Source: Cavia porcellus (lineage: Eukaryota; Chordata; Mammalia; Rodentia; Caviidae). From it: DNA of 64,000 bases. A model generated the notes under the pieces. The model did no database searches and was not told where the DNA came from. It worked only from the letters and a program-made list of their open reading frames with translations. This document shows, in pieces, positions 24,525-36,149 of this stretch. The translations under genes and the position numbers were made by a program. Location of the stretch: positions 34,919,519 to 34,983,518 of the forward strand of contig NW_026947485.1 of the NCBI RefSeq assembly GCF_034190915.1, read 5' to 3'. Positions within the stretch are counted from its first letter, which is position 1, and each line of letters starts with the position of its first letter.

Positions 24525-25730
24525 CTTTTTTTAGTCATTTTTTAAAATTTTATTTAAAGAAAGACTAAACAAAACAAAATAGGTAGAAATAATACATACG
24601 TTCAGAGAAAAAATAAACAGTAAGAAATCACTAGTTGATGTTTACATATTGTCATTTTACAAATTAGTTGTTCAAGATTCAAAAATGGAACGTGTAAAGT
24701 GGGAATTCAGACAGCGAGAGCGCAAACAGTTCTGTTTGTCCAACAAAAAGTTAGTAACATGCTTGTCAATCCTATACACTTAAACATACATGCAGTTATC
24801 CATATCTTCATTTTTGTTTAGATTAAACAAACTAAAGCAGATTAAAATCATTCTGAACAAAGAATGATAGTATTGCTGGATTTCATACCATTATACTCCA
24901 TAATCAGCACTGGGTACTGTAGTGTCTTTTTTTTTTTTTAATTTAATTTAAAGAAAGACTAAGCAAAACAGAAAATGGGAAGAAATCATACATAATTTCA
25001 AAGAAAAAAATAAACAGCAGGAAATCACTAGTTGATTACAGATTGTCTTACAAATAGTTATTTGTCGGTGTCGCTCCCGGCCGGCAGGAAAAACACACGA
25101 CAGATTCTGACGGTGTGCAACCTTGTCTTTATTTGTCTCCGCGTGGGCCCCGCGAGGCCTCTGCTCTGTCACCAGTCCTTTCTCACCGGTGGACTTTCTC
25201 TATCTCTCTCTGTGCTTCTCTCTCGTGGCGGGAGAGGCACTCACTTTTATAGGGGTAACAGTGGCCAATCAGTTCAAAGTGCGCGATGCGGGCTGATTGG
25301 CTAACATCAGTTGTTGCTAGGCAGACTATCTTACAGAGCGGGTTGTTTACTAAGCAGGAAGCAGGAGATAAGCGCCATCTTAGCACACTCGATGGGAGGG
25401 GTAATCTAGCTCAGGCTTTGCTCTTTCTTACAGGCCTCACATCCGCCAAGTAAGGCGACCGGGCTCGGCCGCGGCTCCCAACAGTTATTCAAGATTTTAA
25501 AGTGGAGCTTATAAAATGGGGATTCAAACAGTGAGATTGCAACCAGTTCTGTTGAACTATCCAACAAAAACTTAGAAATATGGTGGTCAATCCTATACAC
25601 TTAAACATACATGCAGTTATCCATATCTTCAATTATGTTGAGACTGAATAAACCTAAGCAGGCTAATATCATTCTGAACAAAGAATGATACTATTGCTGG
25701 GTTTCACATTATGACACTCCAGGATCAGCA
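24525..25730 (-). repeat. Direct-repeat dimer with retroposon-like ends, interrupted by the solo LTR
   Basis: Unit 1 (about 24545-24915) and unit 2 (about 24945-25730 without the LTR) are diverged copies of one sequence of about 370 bp. Shared blocks include 'aaagaaagactaa', 'gaaatcactagttgat', 'ttaaacatacatgcagttat' and 'cattctgaacaaagaatgat'. A T-rich run (24928-24941) separates the units. The pair is flanked by a 13-bp direct repeat, cttctcctctagt, at 24512-24524 and 25731-25743. T-rich left ends suggest minus orientation. Family not recognised. Confidence 0.75.
25063..25483 (-). mobile_element. Solo LTR of an IAP-like class II endogenous retrovirus
   Basis: 421 bp. On the minus strand it begins TGTTGGGAGCCGCGGCC, like IAP-type LTRs, and ends GACACCGACA. 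It is flanked by a perfect 6-bp duplication (gttatt, 25057-25062 and 25484-25489). Minus-strand signals are a TATA box (TATAAAA, 25251-25245), CCAAT-type boxes around 25263 and 25296, and AATAAA (25133-25128). High GC contrasts with the AT-rich flanks. No internal retroviral sequence is present, so it arose by LTR-LTR recombination. It is a different LTR family from the provirus at 48.4 kb and lies in the same orientation as EXOC4. Confidence 0.93.
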
Positions 25731-25743
25731 CTTCTCCTCTAGT
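25731..25743. repeat. 13-bp duplication flanking the dimer, right copy
   Basis: Identical to 24512-24524. Confidence 0.75.
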
Positions 25744-25744
25744 A

Positions 25745-25830
25745 TTATGAGGTAGCTCAACATCATTTTTATTTTACAGATGAGGAAAAGGAGCTCAAGA
25801 CGCTAAGTGCCTGGACTTGCCATAGAGTTT
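25745..25830 (-). mobile_element. MIR remnant
   Basis: 'tattttacagatgaggaaaaggagctcaagacgctaagtgcc', the reversed MIR core; lies just outside the 13-bp duplication of the dimer. Confidence 0.65.
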
Positions 25831-26994
25831 CTAAAGACATCACATACATACATCATATGCTTTTCCCACTCCACCTTGATGAAACTTAGCAATAATTACT
25901 TTCAGAAATGAGTATGAAGAATCACAACAAAATTCTACAACAATTTAAGTATATTAAATTAGTAATAGAATTAGTAATACAAAAATAACACAACTAGATA
26001 TAAATGATCTGAAAACACAAATGTAAGATCCTAAAAATTCTCCTTTAGAATAAAAGATATGAGTTGCTCAGGTGTCTTGCAAGTGAACAGGTAAGAATTA
26101 AAGCTATGCTGACAATCTAACCAATTAAAGAGGAAAACAAAGGCATCTTTTAGTACTACATCTTTCTGCATGAAGTCTGAAGTTGCTACAAGTGGCTGAT
26201 TATCTGAAGCCTCTACTTGTTACCAAGAGACCAAATTATGCTGTTAGTGAATAACTAATATAATAAGAGCTAAATTCAAAGAAAATGAAAACTATGCATG
26301 CTAAGTTAAGTGTTTCTTTAGGTATAGATAAATAATGAAAATGAGATTAAACTTTGAAACATCTTGGTTTTTATAAACCTATTTCAGCACAGTGAGACTA
26401 TTAGCACCATTTCTCAGAGCTTACAGTGGGCAAAAAAAAAAAAATCAATTGATCAGCTCTCTCTTCAACTTAATCATTTTCATGATGACTTCCAGCAGAC
26501 CTTAGTGGGACTAATCTAGTTATACTAATAAAAGCTGAATCTATTCTGTACTAGACAGTGGAATGGCAACAACTGGCCATGATGCAAATGCCACTCAAAT
26601 GCAAAATTTTTTTGTATTAACATAATTTTTTATGATGAAAACAATATGCTCTTGCTGCTAGCCGCACTTCTGTGGAAAATGTAAGAGGTTACTGGCATTG
26701 CTTTGGATTAGTAGGGAAGATAATATGTTTGGGCATCAGGGTAATTATCTCTAGCAAATGATCATACTGTAAGTAGCGGTGTCCACCAACGTTTAATAAT
26801 GCTTAACTAAAGCTCCAGCTATCATCCAGCCTACCAAGAACATTCATTTTGAACTTTGTTGGCCTCTAGAATTTAAACCATCCTAACCTAAGTGCTTTAC
26901 CAGCAACATATGTTCCATTGCTGGCTGTCAGAAAGTCTTCAAGGAAAGCATTGCAAATCAAATATATGGCTCTCTGTGTCACTTGCTTCTGGTT

Positions 26995-27360
26995 ACTCAT
27001 TCCCCTCAAATCCTACATGAAACTTCAGAGTGTGGCCTAACTTGGAAATAGAGTCTTTGCCAATGTGATTAAGTTTAAGATCAGGAAAAAAGCAAAAAAC
27101 ATTAAGATGCCTAAATCCTATAGAAGTGTCCTTGTAATAGTCAGAAAAGGAAAATGGTCACACGGGAGAAAGCTATGTTAAAACACAGGCAGAGGCTGAA
27201 ATTACCCTAGAGTCAAAAAATACCAGGAGCCACCAGAAATTGGTGGCTGTAAGACCTACCTTGGAGGGACTGTAATTTTTGCTGTGACAGAATAAATTTC
27301 TATATTTTTAGACTGTCGAGTTTGTGGTAACTTATTATGGCAGCCTTAGGAAAATAATCT
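26995..27360 (+). mobile_element. MLT1-type MaLR LTR
   Basis: 'ggaaatagagtctttgccaatgtgattaag', 'tcctatagaagtgtccttgtaatag', 'gaataaatttctatattttt', 'gtttgtggtaacttattatggcagcc': a nearly full LTR, no internal region. Confidence 0.85.
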
Positions 27361-27763
27361 ACTAGCTCTAATGATCATAAACACCTCATGCTACTGCTCC
27401 TAACCACTGAGCAGGAGCAAACTCCAGGAAAAGGAGAAAGGAAATGAGATAATGTCATCTCCTGCTGTTGTATGAGGATAGTGGGATGCCAGAGAGCAGT
27501 CACTAGGTGGGTGCTAGAGTACAAGAGAAGGAAACAGCAAGCTAATGGTGAAGAGAGGCAGGTTGAAAATCTAGACAGACTTGGTGTGGGCTGAGGCTCC
27601 AACAGCAGGAGTAGAAGTTCGGAAAACTATAAAGATGGGAGTTAAGGAGCTGTCAGATAATGTATCAGAACAGTCACTGCTGAGATCCATGCCCACATGA
27701 CACACGTAGGTGGGAGAGGGTGGGTTTCACAACCATTATTCCTTTGAAGCAGCAGCTATTTTT

Positions 27764-27862
27764 TTTTTTGTCTTTTCCTTTTTATCAGTACCGGGGATCG
27801 AACTCACGACTGCCTGCTTGCAAGGCAGGAGCTTATGCCGCTGAGCTAAATCCCCAACCCCT
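27764..27862 (-). mobile_element. Young ID-like SINE
   Basis: Minus-strand copy of the same family. Perfect 15-bp duplication gcagcagctattttt (27749-27763 and 27863-27877). It inserted at the edge of a MIR remnant. Confidence 0.93.
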
Positions 27863-27877
27863 GCAGCAGCTATTTTT

Positions 27878-28005
27878 ACAAGATGGAATTTAGTATTCCC
27901 ATTTCATAGTGGAAGAAATAGATATAGAGAAATTAAGTAATTTAGTCATGGACACAGGCTGAAATTTAAATCCATTTGTGTCTGATTCTAGTGCTTATTA
28001 AAAAA
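27878..28005 (-). mobile_element. MIR remnant
   Basis: 'cccatttcatagtggaagaaatagatatagagaaattaagtaat' and 'ctgaaatttaaatcc...ctgattctagtgctt' follow a reversed MIR. The young ID SINE is inserted at its edge. Confidence 0.72.
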
Positions 28006-28009
28006 CTTG

Positions 28010-28800
28010 GTTCAAAGTATTAAGCAGAGAACTCTGTTATAACTTGACTTAATTAAAGCATGTCTCAAGCATAGCTTTTCATGCTCTCCTTCTTAGGGCA
28101 ATAACTGAGTCTATGGAGTAGAAAGCTCCAGGCCAATGGCAGTAATTTTGGCTGTGATTGGGATCATTTTGGTGTCTTATGAAATGTTGATGCCCAGGTA
28201 GGCTCCATTCCTTCCCAACTGATGGTATGTGGGCAGTGGTGTTCTTAGGAAGCTCCTGGAAAATTTTAGTTGCTGAGAATGCTGCTCTAAATCCACAGGT
28301 GTGAGTGGGAAGTGGAGATGGCTGCGGAGGAGGTGACAGTGTGGTGTTTGCAGGCAGAGTGCTCGCTATTTCACTTCTCAGAAGTAACTCTGACAAATAC
28401 TAGGGCAGTGAGGAAAATGAAAATATGCTGTAAATGTTTAAATGTTTCAGGGATACTTAAAATTTTTTACTTGCACAGCTTATACTTATTTCTGCAGTGA
28501 TGCGGGAACTTAGCCTGAGCATTAGGAAAGCTGCCTCTGTCTCACATTGCCCTACATGAGCCAAGAAATGTGGGCTTCTCCTGCCTTTGGAAAGGGCTTT
28601 GCAAAATTCAGCAATGTGCTAGACTAGGAAGCTGCTTCTGTTGTCACATCAAATATTATTTTCACTATGTCTGGGCCTGCATGAAACATACTGGGACACT
28701 TTTTTTTTAAAAAGTGCCTACAACAGTAAAACCTTCATCACAAAGCTAAAGCTCACAGCGTTATACCCTAGTTCTTAATCCAAAGATAGGAATGGTGATA
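28010..28800. other. Intronic sequence, nothing recognised
   Basis: The two overlapping opposite-strand frames (28079-28396 and 28312-28500) have no recognisable domain. Confidence 0.6.
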
Positions 28801-28811
28801 TTGCGTTAAGG

Positions 28812-28985
28812 ACATGCTTCCTAAACTCCAGAGAGTATCAAATCACCTGGAGGTTTGGTTAGGTCAAAGATTTTCAAAGAGAGGCGAGGCTGAGGAAACT
28901 ATGTTACTCAAAAACTCTAGTCTAGATGATGCTGACGGTACAAGTGCTTGCGCCAAGTTTTGCACTGCACTGATCCCAAACAAAG
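28812..28985. mobile_element. MER5-type hAT remnant
   Basis: 'aatcacctggaggtttggttagg' and downstream 'gatgatgctgacggtacaag' match the core pattern of the MER5 family, much diverged. Confidence 0.55.
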
Positions 28986-29734
28986 CTTCTCAAATGCTAC
29001 TAGACAACCGCCTGATGACACCATCCAAAAGCAGACTCTGCTTCAGATGTCTGAAGCTCTTGTTCAGAGGTTACTTCCTGAGTAGCAAGGGCATAAGTTT
29101 CTGCCACTGGAAGTAGGAGAGGTAACTTTATGTGGGTTATTGTCCACAGAAAGTTGCCCATTCAGTAGTTTGCTGAGTAAAGGATAAAAACATTAAGTTT
29201 TAGGCCTTTTTCTCTCTCTTTTAACACAGAGACACAAAACAGGAAATATATCCCCGAATCAATGATAAACTAGGAAATTAACGTCAATCAGTTCAATCTC
29301 TTTCCTTGTGTCTATGCAATGAACGATTTGTAGACTCTAGAAGACGTAAGATCTACCTTAAATAACTATACCCCAAATATGTCCAGAATGGAATCAGAAG
29401 GCCCACATGATTCAGAAATAATGAATACTTTCTCTTAGGCGATTTCCTTAGTTTACTGTGAATCTGCATGCTTTGCTTTGGAATGAGTGAAAGCCATTTT
29501 GCGGAAAAAGGATTGGCAACAGAAGATTCTCAGATGGTAAGACCATGCAGTAAATTCAATCCTACCTTTATTCTGGGAGCATCACAGGCATAAGAACTAT
29601 GACATTTTAATTTAAGTACTTTTTAGAATCATTACTTTTATCTACTATTATTGGTTGGTATCATTACTATCAAACTCAAGATTATGAATTTTTGACCATG
29701 AAAGAAAACATACACATACATTCTTGCACTAAGG

Positions 29735-29865
29735 AAGGCCATCATTCATTCATTTGTATGCATTAATTCTTTCACTGATTAAATATTGAGTGCCTCTTCA
29801 ATATTCTGGCTATGCTGGAACATTCTAGCAACTGGAGCTTGAGGACATAATCAATGTCAAATGTC
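29735..29865 (-). mobile_element. L2 LINE 3' end remnant
   Basis: 'cattcattcatttgtatgc' and 'aaatattgagtgcctcttcaatattctgg', ending 'ggagcttgaggacataatc'. Confidence 0.55.
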
Positions 29866-31109
29866 TAAGTTCTTCTTTGCTTTACTACCAGGACTCGCTG
29901 CTGTATTATTTTGGACCTATACTTGTGCAGCTGTTCCACCTATAAAGTAGAGCTCATACTCTCCCTTCCTTTTGGCTTTTTCCCTATTTTTCTGTGGACT
30001 CTTTGTTAGAAAGTAAAATCACTGGTGCAAATACATGCTAGCACTCACAGAAATGCCCTTTATAACACATGCCTATGGTCTGTATATGTCATTTCAGAGG
30101 GGCAAGGACAAACTGTCCTTTCATTTTCTTCACCAGGCTCCTATCACTGCATCTGTCCATCATCACACAAATGAAAGCAGCACTAAGACAGGTGTCCCTT
30201 CACCTCCCTAGAGAATCTGGCTGGACTGATACCAAATGACACCTTGCGCCACTTCAGGGGAAAGGCACATCCTCCCTGCCGTTCTGTGACCAGACTGTGT
30301 AGCAGAGAGAATAAGTGTAAAGGACATCTTTCTGCTTCATATAATTGAACACTTACCCCCTCACCCCCACATCCTTCCATATACCTGTATTTCTTCAAGC
30401 TCACTTCTTAATGTTTGCTTTGGCTTCTCAGCTACATTTTTTAAAGGATTATTTCTTATTTTTCCTTCAAATTGGCTGTATACAATTAGCTGGAAATAAA
30501 ATTACCAAAGAAATGTGAAACACACTTGGGAAACACTGAAAGTTGAACAGGAGAAATAATGTTAGAAGACAACTTGTGTTCATTATAAAAGAGAGATTAC
30601 CTCTCAGGGTAAGAAAGGAGAATAGCAATCTCTTCATTTATTTCTTAAACCTCATAACTTGGAGAATATTAAACAGATTTATTTTCTGTACCCTTAATAC
30701 CTTACTCTTTCATTAAATAAAATTCTGATGAAGAGAGGGCAATAAATTAACCAAAATAACAAAGCAGGTATTCTAACTCTGATAACAAATTTGGAGGTTA
30801 ATAGTTTATAAGCCCTTAATTTCAAGATTTACTTACATACTTACAACTTGACAAGGTTAAGAAAAGAAGAGATAAAGCTGAAGTTCTTAACATCAGAATA
30901 ACTGACTTAAAGGACAAGAGGCACAGTTACATGGTGAAGAGGTTGGGAGTGATCTGTCAGACACATTAGCAGACCGCCTAGTGATGACACTTAACTGGGA
31001 AATGTGTGGCCTGGCACGGCCTAGACTGTAGTCGACTAGTTAAGAGTTTCATTCGTTCAGCAGTGCACTGCTGCCTTTCTTTTTCCCTTTCATGCATCTA
31101 TTGACACGT

Positions 31110-31185
31110 GTCTGGCATTCGCACTCATTTAACAAATTATTTATTGAGCATCTTCTTATTGCCTGACACTATACTATGCTTTTAA
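31110..31185 (-). mobile_element. L2 LINE 3' end remnant
   Basis: 'catttaacaaattatttattgagcatcttcttattgcctgacac'. The young ID SINE at 31198 abuts it. Confidence 0.6.
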
Positions 31186-31197
31186 AAACTGCCTTCT

Positions 31198-31350
31198 GGG
31201 GCTGGGGATTTAGCTCAGTGGCATAAGCGCCTGCCTTGCAAGCAGGCGGTTGTGAGTTCGATCCCTGGTACCGATAAAAAGGAAAAAGACAAAAAACAAA
31301 CAAACAAACAAACAAAAAACAACAAAAAAACCAAAACAACAACAACAACA
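31198..31350 (+). mobile_element. Young ID-like SINE with long A/C-rich tail
   Basis: Body 31198-31278, then a tail of AAAC/AAC repeats to about 31350. Flanks share 'aaaaac..ccttc' (from 31185 and about 31350), a slightly diverged target-site duplication. Confidence 0.88.
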
Positions 31351-31448
31351 AAAAACCTCCTTCCTCCATTGGGGAAAGGTAGAAATAAAAAAGTTAGCAA
31401 AATTAATTACTATAGCTGTAAGTATTAACAAGAGAAAAAAAATGTTAG

Positions 31449-31545
31449 GAGTACGACGACGGCTCAGTGGTATAGTGCTTGCTTATCAAGGATAAAGCCC
31501 AGGTTCAATCGTTAATAACATAAAAAATTAAAAATAAAATTTAAA
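31449..31545 (+). mobile_element. Older ID-type SINE
   Basis: 'ggctcagtggtatagtgcttgctta...cccaggttcaatcgtt' followed by an A-rich tail; diverged B box. Confidence 0.65.
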
Positions 31546-31559
31546 AGCCTGAAGTGTTA

Positions 31560-33250
31560 AAACAGTGATTAACGATGGAGATCTCTTTGGAATTCTGACA
31601 CAAAGAATATTCTGCTCACATGACTCATCTGAAGGAATATTAATTAAGGAAGAGAGTACCCACAGAAGTACAGACAGAGTTGAAAGCAGTAACAAGGGAT
31701 GTTAGGGCATTCAGAGAGAAGTAATAACAGGAAGCAGAAATCAAGGGGCAAAGAGAAGAAATGGTATTGCCGAGCCCAGTAAGAGCTGGGGCTATGGAGA
31801 TAAGGTCCACCTGGAAAGACTTCTAATTATAGAAGCAAGCATCCATGGTCCATGATAAAATTAGGAAGGGAAGTGGAAGGGATAAAATTAAGAAGGGAAG
31901 TGGAGAAGACATTACTCCAATTGTCTCCTCACCAGCTTCCAATCTCCTGATTGTACTATTTTTCAGAACCTGACTGCAAGCTGCCTGGAAAGACTGCCTT
32001 GATGGTACAGTCCATACGGTTGAGCTTCGGTCCTGAAAATGCATGGGGAGGGGTGGTCCTTAGAAAAGACTGCAAAAATCTCTCTGTAGAGATTTTTTGC
32101 CAGTAGAGACAGTAAAACTAAAATTCATAGAGGTGTCATCCACGCAAAGAGCTACTGGAAGAACAACCGAGAAGGAGGAGGAGTGAACATGTGTCTTTGC
32201 ATTCCCCGTTCTCTGTAGCTCAGGTTCAATATACAAACCTCATAGAACCTTTGGTAAGTACAGATCTAACTGTAACTGCAGTCAAAGACAGCATCTTCCT
32301 AGGTGGGATGTCTCTCTATTCAATTTTCTTGGCATAGAAGAATTTGCTCATAAAAATAATGCTCATAATTGGGATACTTCTCTAAGAAAGGCCCGGTACT
32401 GCTGTTAAGTCTAAAGTATACAAATAATCAAGGAAATGCATATTAATAATTCTGATTTACACAGCTTCTTTTTGCAACGATTAGGTTTTCTGTGCTTTGA
32501 GTATCCTCAATATTGTACAACTTAAAGAAAAATGTGTTTTTGTACTATTTGCTCCTTTAAATGAAGAGAAGCTGTAAAGTTAAATTACAATGTAATAATA
32601 GTATGTACCCATAATTTGAACTCAACTAATTTTCTTTTAGTTTTATATTTGTCTTTAAATTAACATATGTATAAAATGTTTATTTCAAGTCCACTAATAA
32701 AAATATCTATAAACAGATTATTTCTATCACCTAGAAGGCATTTCTTTATGTAGTCAAAGTAAGACTTTCAATATTAATAAGACCACTATTTGAATTAAAT
32801 GATCTGATGTTGAAAAGCCAGATTCAAATTCACCGTGAGCTAGTCAAGTTATTTACAGTAAGCTTGGCCTCAAATGATGCAGTATTTCTAGCTGAGGCCA
32901 GGAAGAGTAACTAATTTCCTTCCTGCTAATGCCTAATATTTTATGATGCATTTACCAATGTAAAACACAATGCATTCCAAGGACAAATTCTAGGCTAATA
33001 ATGAAAAGTTCCCAGCATACTAATGAGACTCACCATCTCCCACATTCAAAGTTAACTACTATTTTCTTAAAGAGTTTAAGGAACTTCCATTATCCAACTA
33101 TATTAGACCTAAATTTCCCTAGTGCCTGTTTAATTTATTTCCTCTTGTTTTGTCTCTGAAGAATATGGAAACAGATGGTAATTCTTCTTAATTTATGACT
33201 GTTGGCAAGTCAATAAAAAGAGCTGACAAAAACAGTAAGTTCTAGTGTAT
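31560..33250. other. Intronic sequence next to the EXOC4 exon
   Basis: Unique AT-rich sequence. A local near-duplicate 'gggaagtgga' motif with 'gataaaatta' occurs at 31852-31908; nothing else notable. Confidence 0.6.
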
Positions 33251-33256
33251 CATCAC

Positions 33257-33476
33257 CTGCAGAAGAGGCCGCTGCACTCCCAGCACTTTCATGGTGTCTG
33301 CATTAGCTAGGATCTTCAAGGGGTCAGACGTTTTAGTGACTCCTTCAATCTCCTTGTTGATTTCTGCCAAGACCTGATTGAGGAAGATGTTTTTGATGTA
33401 TACAGTGAGAAACTCTCGAAGAGGACACTGCTTGGCTGGGCCAAGTCCCATGGCATGCTCAATCTCTTGAATAAAC
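33257..33476 (-). CDS. EXOC4: EXOC4 (exocyst subunit Sec8), one internal coding exon
   Basis: EXOC4/Sec8 is a subunit of the octameric exocyst complex, which tethers post-Golgi secretory vesicles to the plasma membrane before SNARE-mediated fusion. Read on the minus strand, this exon encodes 73 complete codons from '[12 protein letters not shown]' to 'VQRPLLQ'. I recognise this as the central part of vertebrate EXOC4, roughly residues 480-555 of about 974. The exon is 220 nt. Its first base (33476) is the third base of a split arginine codon, so the upstream intron is phase 2; it ends on a complete CAG codon, so the downstream intron is phase 0. The acceptor is a pyrimidine-rich tract ending 'ttccag' (33477-33482) and the donor is CAG|GTGATG at 33257/33256. 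There is no internal stop or frameshift. A methionine stands where I recall leucine in human ('EHAMGLG'), a conservative change. The start codon, stop codon and other exons lie outside the window. Confidence 0.96.
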
Positions 33477-33499
33477 CTGGAAGACAAACAGAGCAAAAA

Positions 33500-34960
33500 G
33501 TTTGTTAAGCTTATCAGAAAATAGTTACAGGACTAAGGCAGCACAGCTTGGGTTTTTCTAAGGTGAGAACAGATCAATACTCTATTACTCATCTATACAG
33601 GACTTTAGATTGTCTTTAAAACATAACCTATTTCATTTATTAAATAGATGTAAGATCAAACAGAAAAACATGACTTCTAAACCGGTGGGAAAGGAGAGAC
33701 AAAGATACTTTTATTAATACAAGAAGGAAGGAAGAATATAACAGGCAAAGGAAAAGTATATGATAAAAAAACAAAATTGTGGTGCAAATTAAAGAGCACT
33801 CCCACAAACAATACATATGTATTGAAACTTTCATAGTATACATAAAGATATTGAGCGAAAGAAAGAGAACGAGAAAGAAAGATAAAGAAAATTTTAAATT
33901 CATGATGCATGTATTTTCAGGTTAAGAAAGACAATGAGACAGGAGCTGAAAGACAAAGGAAAATGTCAACTTCATTGTGACATTACTTTGCATCACAATG
34001 TGTAGTGTTTTATTTCCTTTACTAAAACATGTAAAGTATACATAACAATGCTACTAGCTGTCAAATCTCAGAGATAACTATGTAAATTTTTACATTACTC
34101 TTTGTACTTTTCTATAGAGCTAGCTAATGCTGCCTCTGGTTTGATATGCATGAATTTTACTGCAGTGTAGTTACACAAATCAATCTCCATCTCCCAGGAC
34201 ATGGATTACATTTCACAGTATCATAACTGAGTTATCATAGTTTATTAACTGTAAGTAAATGCATAAAGTACCAACTATAGTGATAGTGCTTCAGAATCTT
34301 CATGTGGATAACTCATGTGTAACATGATTTGACATGTACACGAAACAGTGTGTATAGTTATGTTATTTCATCTCCCAGTGATAAGCCCATATGACATTTT
34401 ATTAAGACCTATGGGTGAAGGAGGGAATTGGCCAACAAAGATAAAGTACAGCAAGAAAACTAAAAGCGATAACAGTATGTTAAGTCTGACTTGAATGCAA
34501 AGTTTAGGGGAAATGGTGATTGTGGGAATTTTGACACATTTGTCACTGGAAACATGTATGTAGCCACAGAAAAGGCAAACTCAACACAAGTAAGGACGAT
34601 GGCTGTGACAAGAGAGGAAGATGAAGAGGGATGGGATGCCAGAGGAAGTGATGACGACCAAAGACTTCATATTTAAGGAATCATTAAAGATACTTTACAG
34701 TAATCAAAAACAAGGCCTAAAATGCTGGTAGTCGATCCAAATGTAGAAGAAATATGATAGTTGGCTGAGGCATAGAAAAGATGCTTGTGGTGTAACACAA
34801 AGTATACAAGATGAAGGCACTGAGCACTCTTCAAACTACTATTTACTACTAAAAAGAAGTAAAACACTTCAATTGTTTGTAATATTACTATGTACTAAAT
34901 GAACACTAATTTCTTATTTTTCATTTTCATATATATTTATTAATGACAGTAAGGGCTTTA
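33500..34960. other. Intronic sequence, nothing recognised
   Basis: Includes a purine-rich stretch (33853-33895). A 61-codon frame ending in acidic residues (34491-34676) has no known relative. Confidence 0.6.
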
Positions 34961-34967
34961 AATATTG

Positions 34968-35105
34968 TTGGTGTGGTGGTGCATCCCTCCATAGCGCTCA
35001 GGAGGTTGAGACAGGATCACAATGAGTTTGAGGCTAGCCTGGTCCCACAGAGACCCTTTTTCAAAAAAACTTCCAAAAAACCCAACCAATGAACAAACAA
35101 ATAAA
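34968..35105 (+). mobile_element. B1-type SINE
   Basis: 'ggtgtggtggtgcatccctcc...gaggctagcctggtcccacagag' and an A-rich tail with CAA repeats. Confidence 0.78.
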
Positions 35106-35269
35106 CTCCACCACCACCAGCAACAAGAACATCAACAAAAGTTTTTAACATTTTAATGAAAATTATTAAAAGTCATGAAACAACTGTGATTGTTAAGATC
35201 ACTTTGCATGGTTTTAGACTGCATGGTGATTTTTACATTTCCACAATGCGATATAAAGCAAGTGCTACT

Positions 35270-35640
35270 TGTCTTGGTTACTTTTCTCTAGTTGCTGAGA
35301 CAAAATACTCAATGCTCAAAACTCAGGAAAGGTTTATTTAGCTTGTTTGTAGAGGCTTTAGTCAATAATCAGCTGGGTCCAAGCCAGGGTGGCATGCCAC
35401 AGGGGCAACAGTTCACAACTGCAGAAAACCATCCAAAGCAACAAGAGCAAAAAGGGAGGAGCACAGAGCAGACTCTTTCTGTCCCTTATACTGTATGTAG
35501 GTTACCCATCCTAGGCTGGGTGTAGTGCTCTCACCCATAATCCCAGCATTGGATCATGAATCAATCACAAGTCCTAGAAGCCTGCCCCTATAACTCTATG
35601 AGACTTTGGGGGGAAATCAAGACACAAACCATAACACTAC
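35270..35640. mobile_element. Rodent interspersed repeat, family uncertain
   Basis: 'ggttacttttctctagttgctgagacaaaatactcaatgc', 'aggaaaggtttatttagc' and the end 'caagacacaaaccataacac' are hallmarks of a repeat common in rodents; I am unsure of its class. Confidence 0.5.
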
Positions 35641-35842
35641 TTTTAAAGCTTTCTCAAAAAACAGAATGAGCAAAATAGTGAAATAAAATAAAGACAAAAG
35701 ATGAATAGCTGAGATTTTTTCCCCTCAATTTACATTGCAGATGATTGCTAGAAACCAGTAAAAAAGTGATCAAAGAACATGAAAATATAATTTACAGTAA
35801 AAGAAATACAATAGTTATTACACATAGGAAAAAATTCTGGAA

Positions 35843-36140
35843 TTCATTCATAATAAGAAAAATGCAAACTAGATTTCCATACAACTGACCAAATTCCAAA
35901 AGTTTGAAAACATACTCTGATGGCATAAATATGAGAAAAGAGGTATAGGAAGAGCAAGTTAGTACTATCACTCAGAATTACTAATGCATTTTCTTTAGAC
36001 CCAGGAATACCGATTCTGGGAAATTCTTCTGATACTTTATGTGAATAAGGATGAGATGATCCATACACAGAGTAAACAGATTATTTTAGCATTGTTTTTA
36101 TGGCATAAGATTAGATACAGATCAATATGTATTTAGTAAA
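35843..36140 (+). mobile_element. Old L1 LINE fragment
   Basis: 'tttagacccaggaataccgattctggg' and 'tagcattgtttttatggcataag' match the end of L1 ORF2 in diverged form. Confidence 0.6.
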
Positions 36141-36149
36141 ATTTAATAT

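Larger units (their letters stand above)
1..33256 (-). other. EXOC4: EXOC4 intron, downstream of the exon (partial)
   Basis: This is the 5' part of the intron that follows the recognised exon, starting at the GT donor at 33256-33255 on the minus strand. No second EXOC4 exon or other convincing coding exon was found on either strand. The open frames here are short, lack codon structure or protein similarity, and mostly run through repeats. The content is unique AT-rich sequence plus the mobile elements listed separately. Confidence 0.85.

Noticed and set aside
31169..31431. Overlapping minus-strand frames with poly-F/C/V runs
   Set aside because: They translate the A/C-rich tail of an ID SINE and its body.
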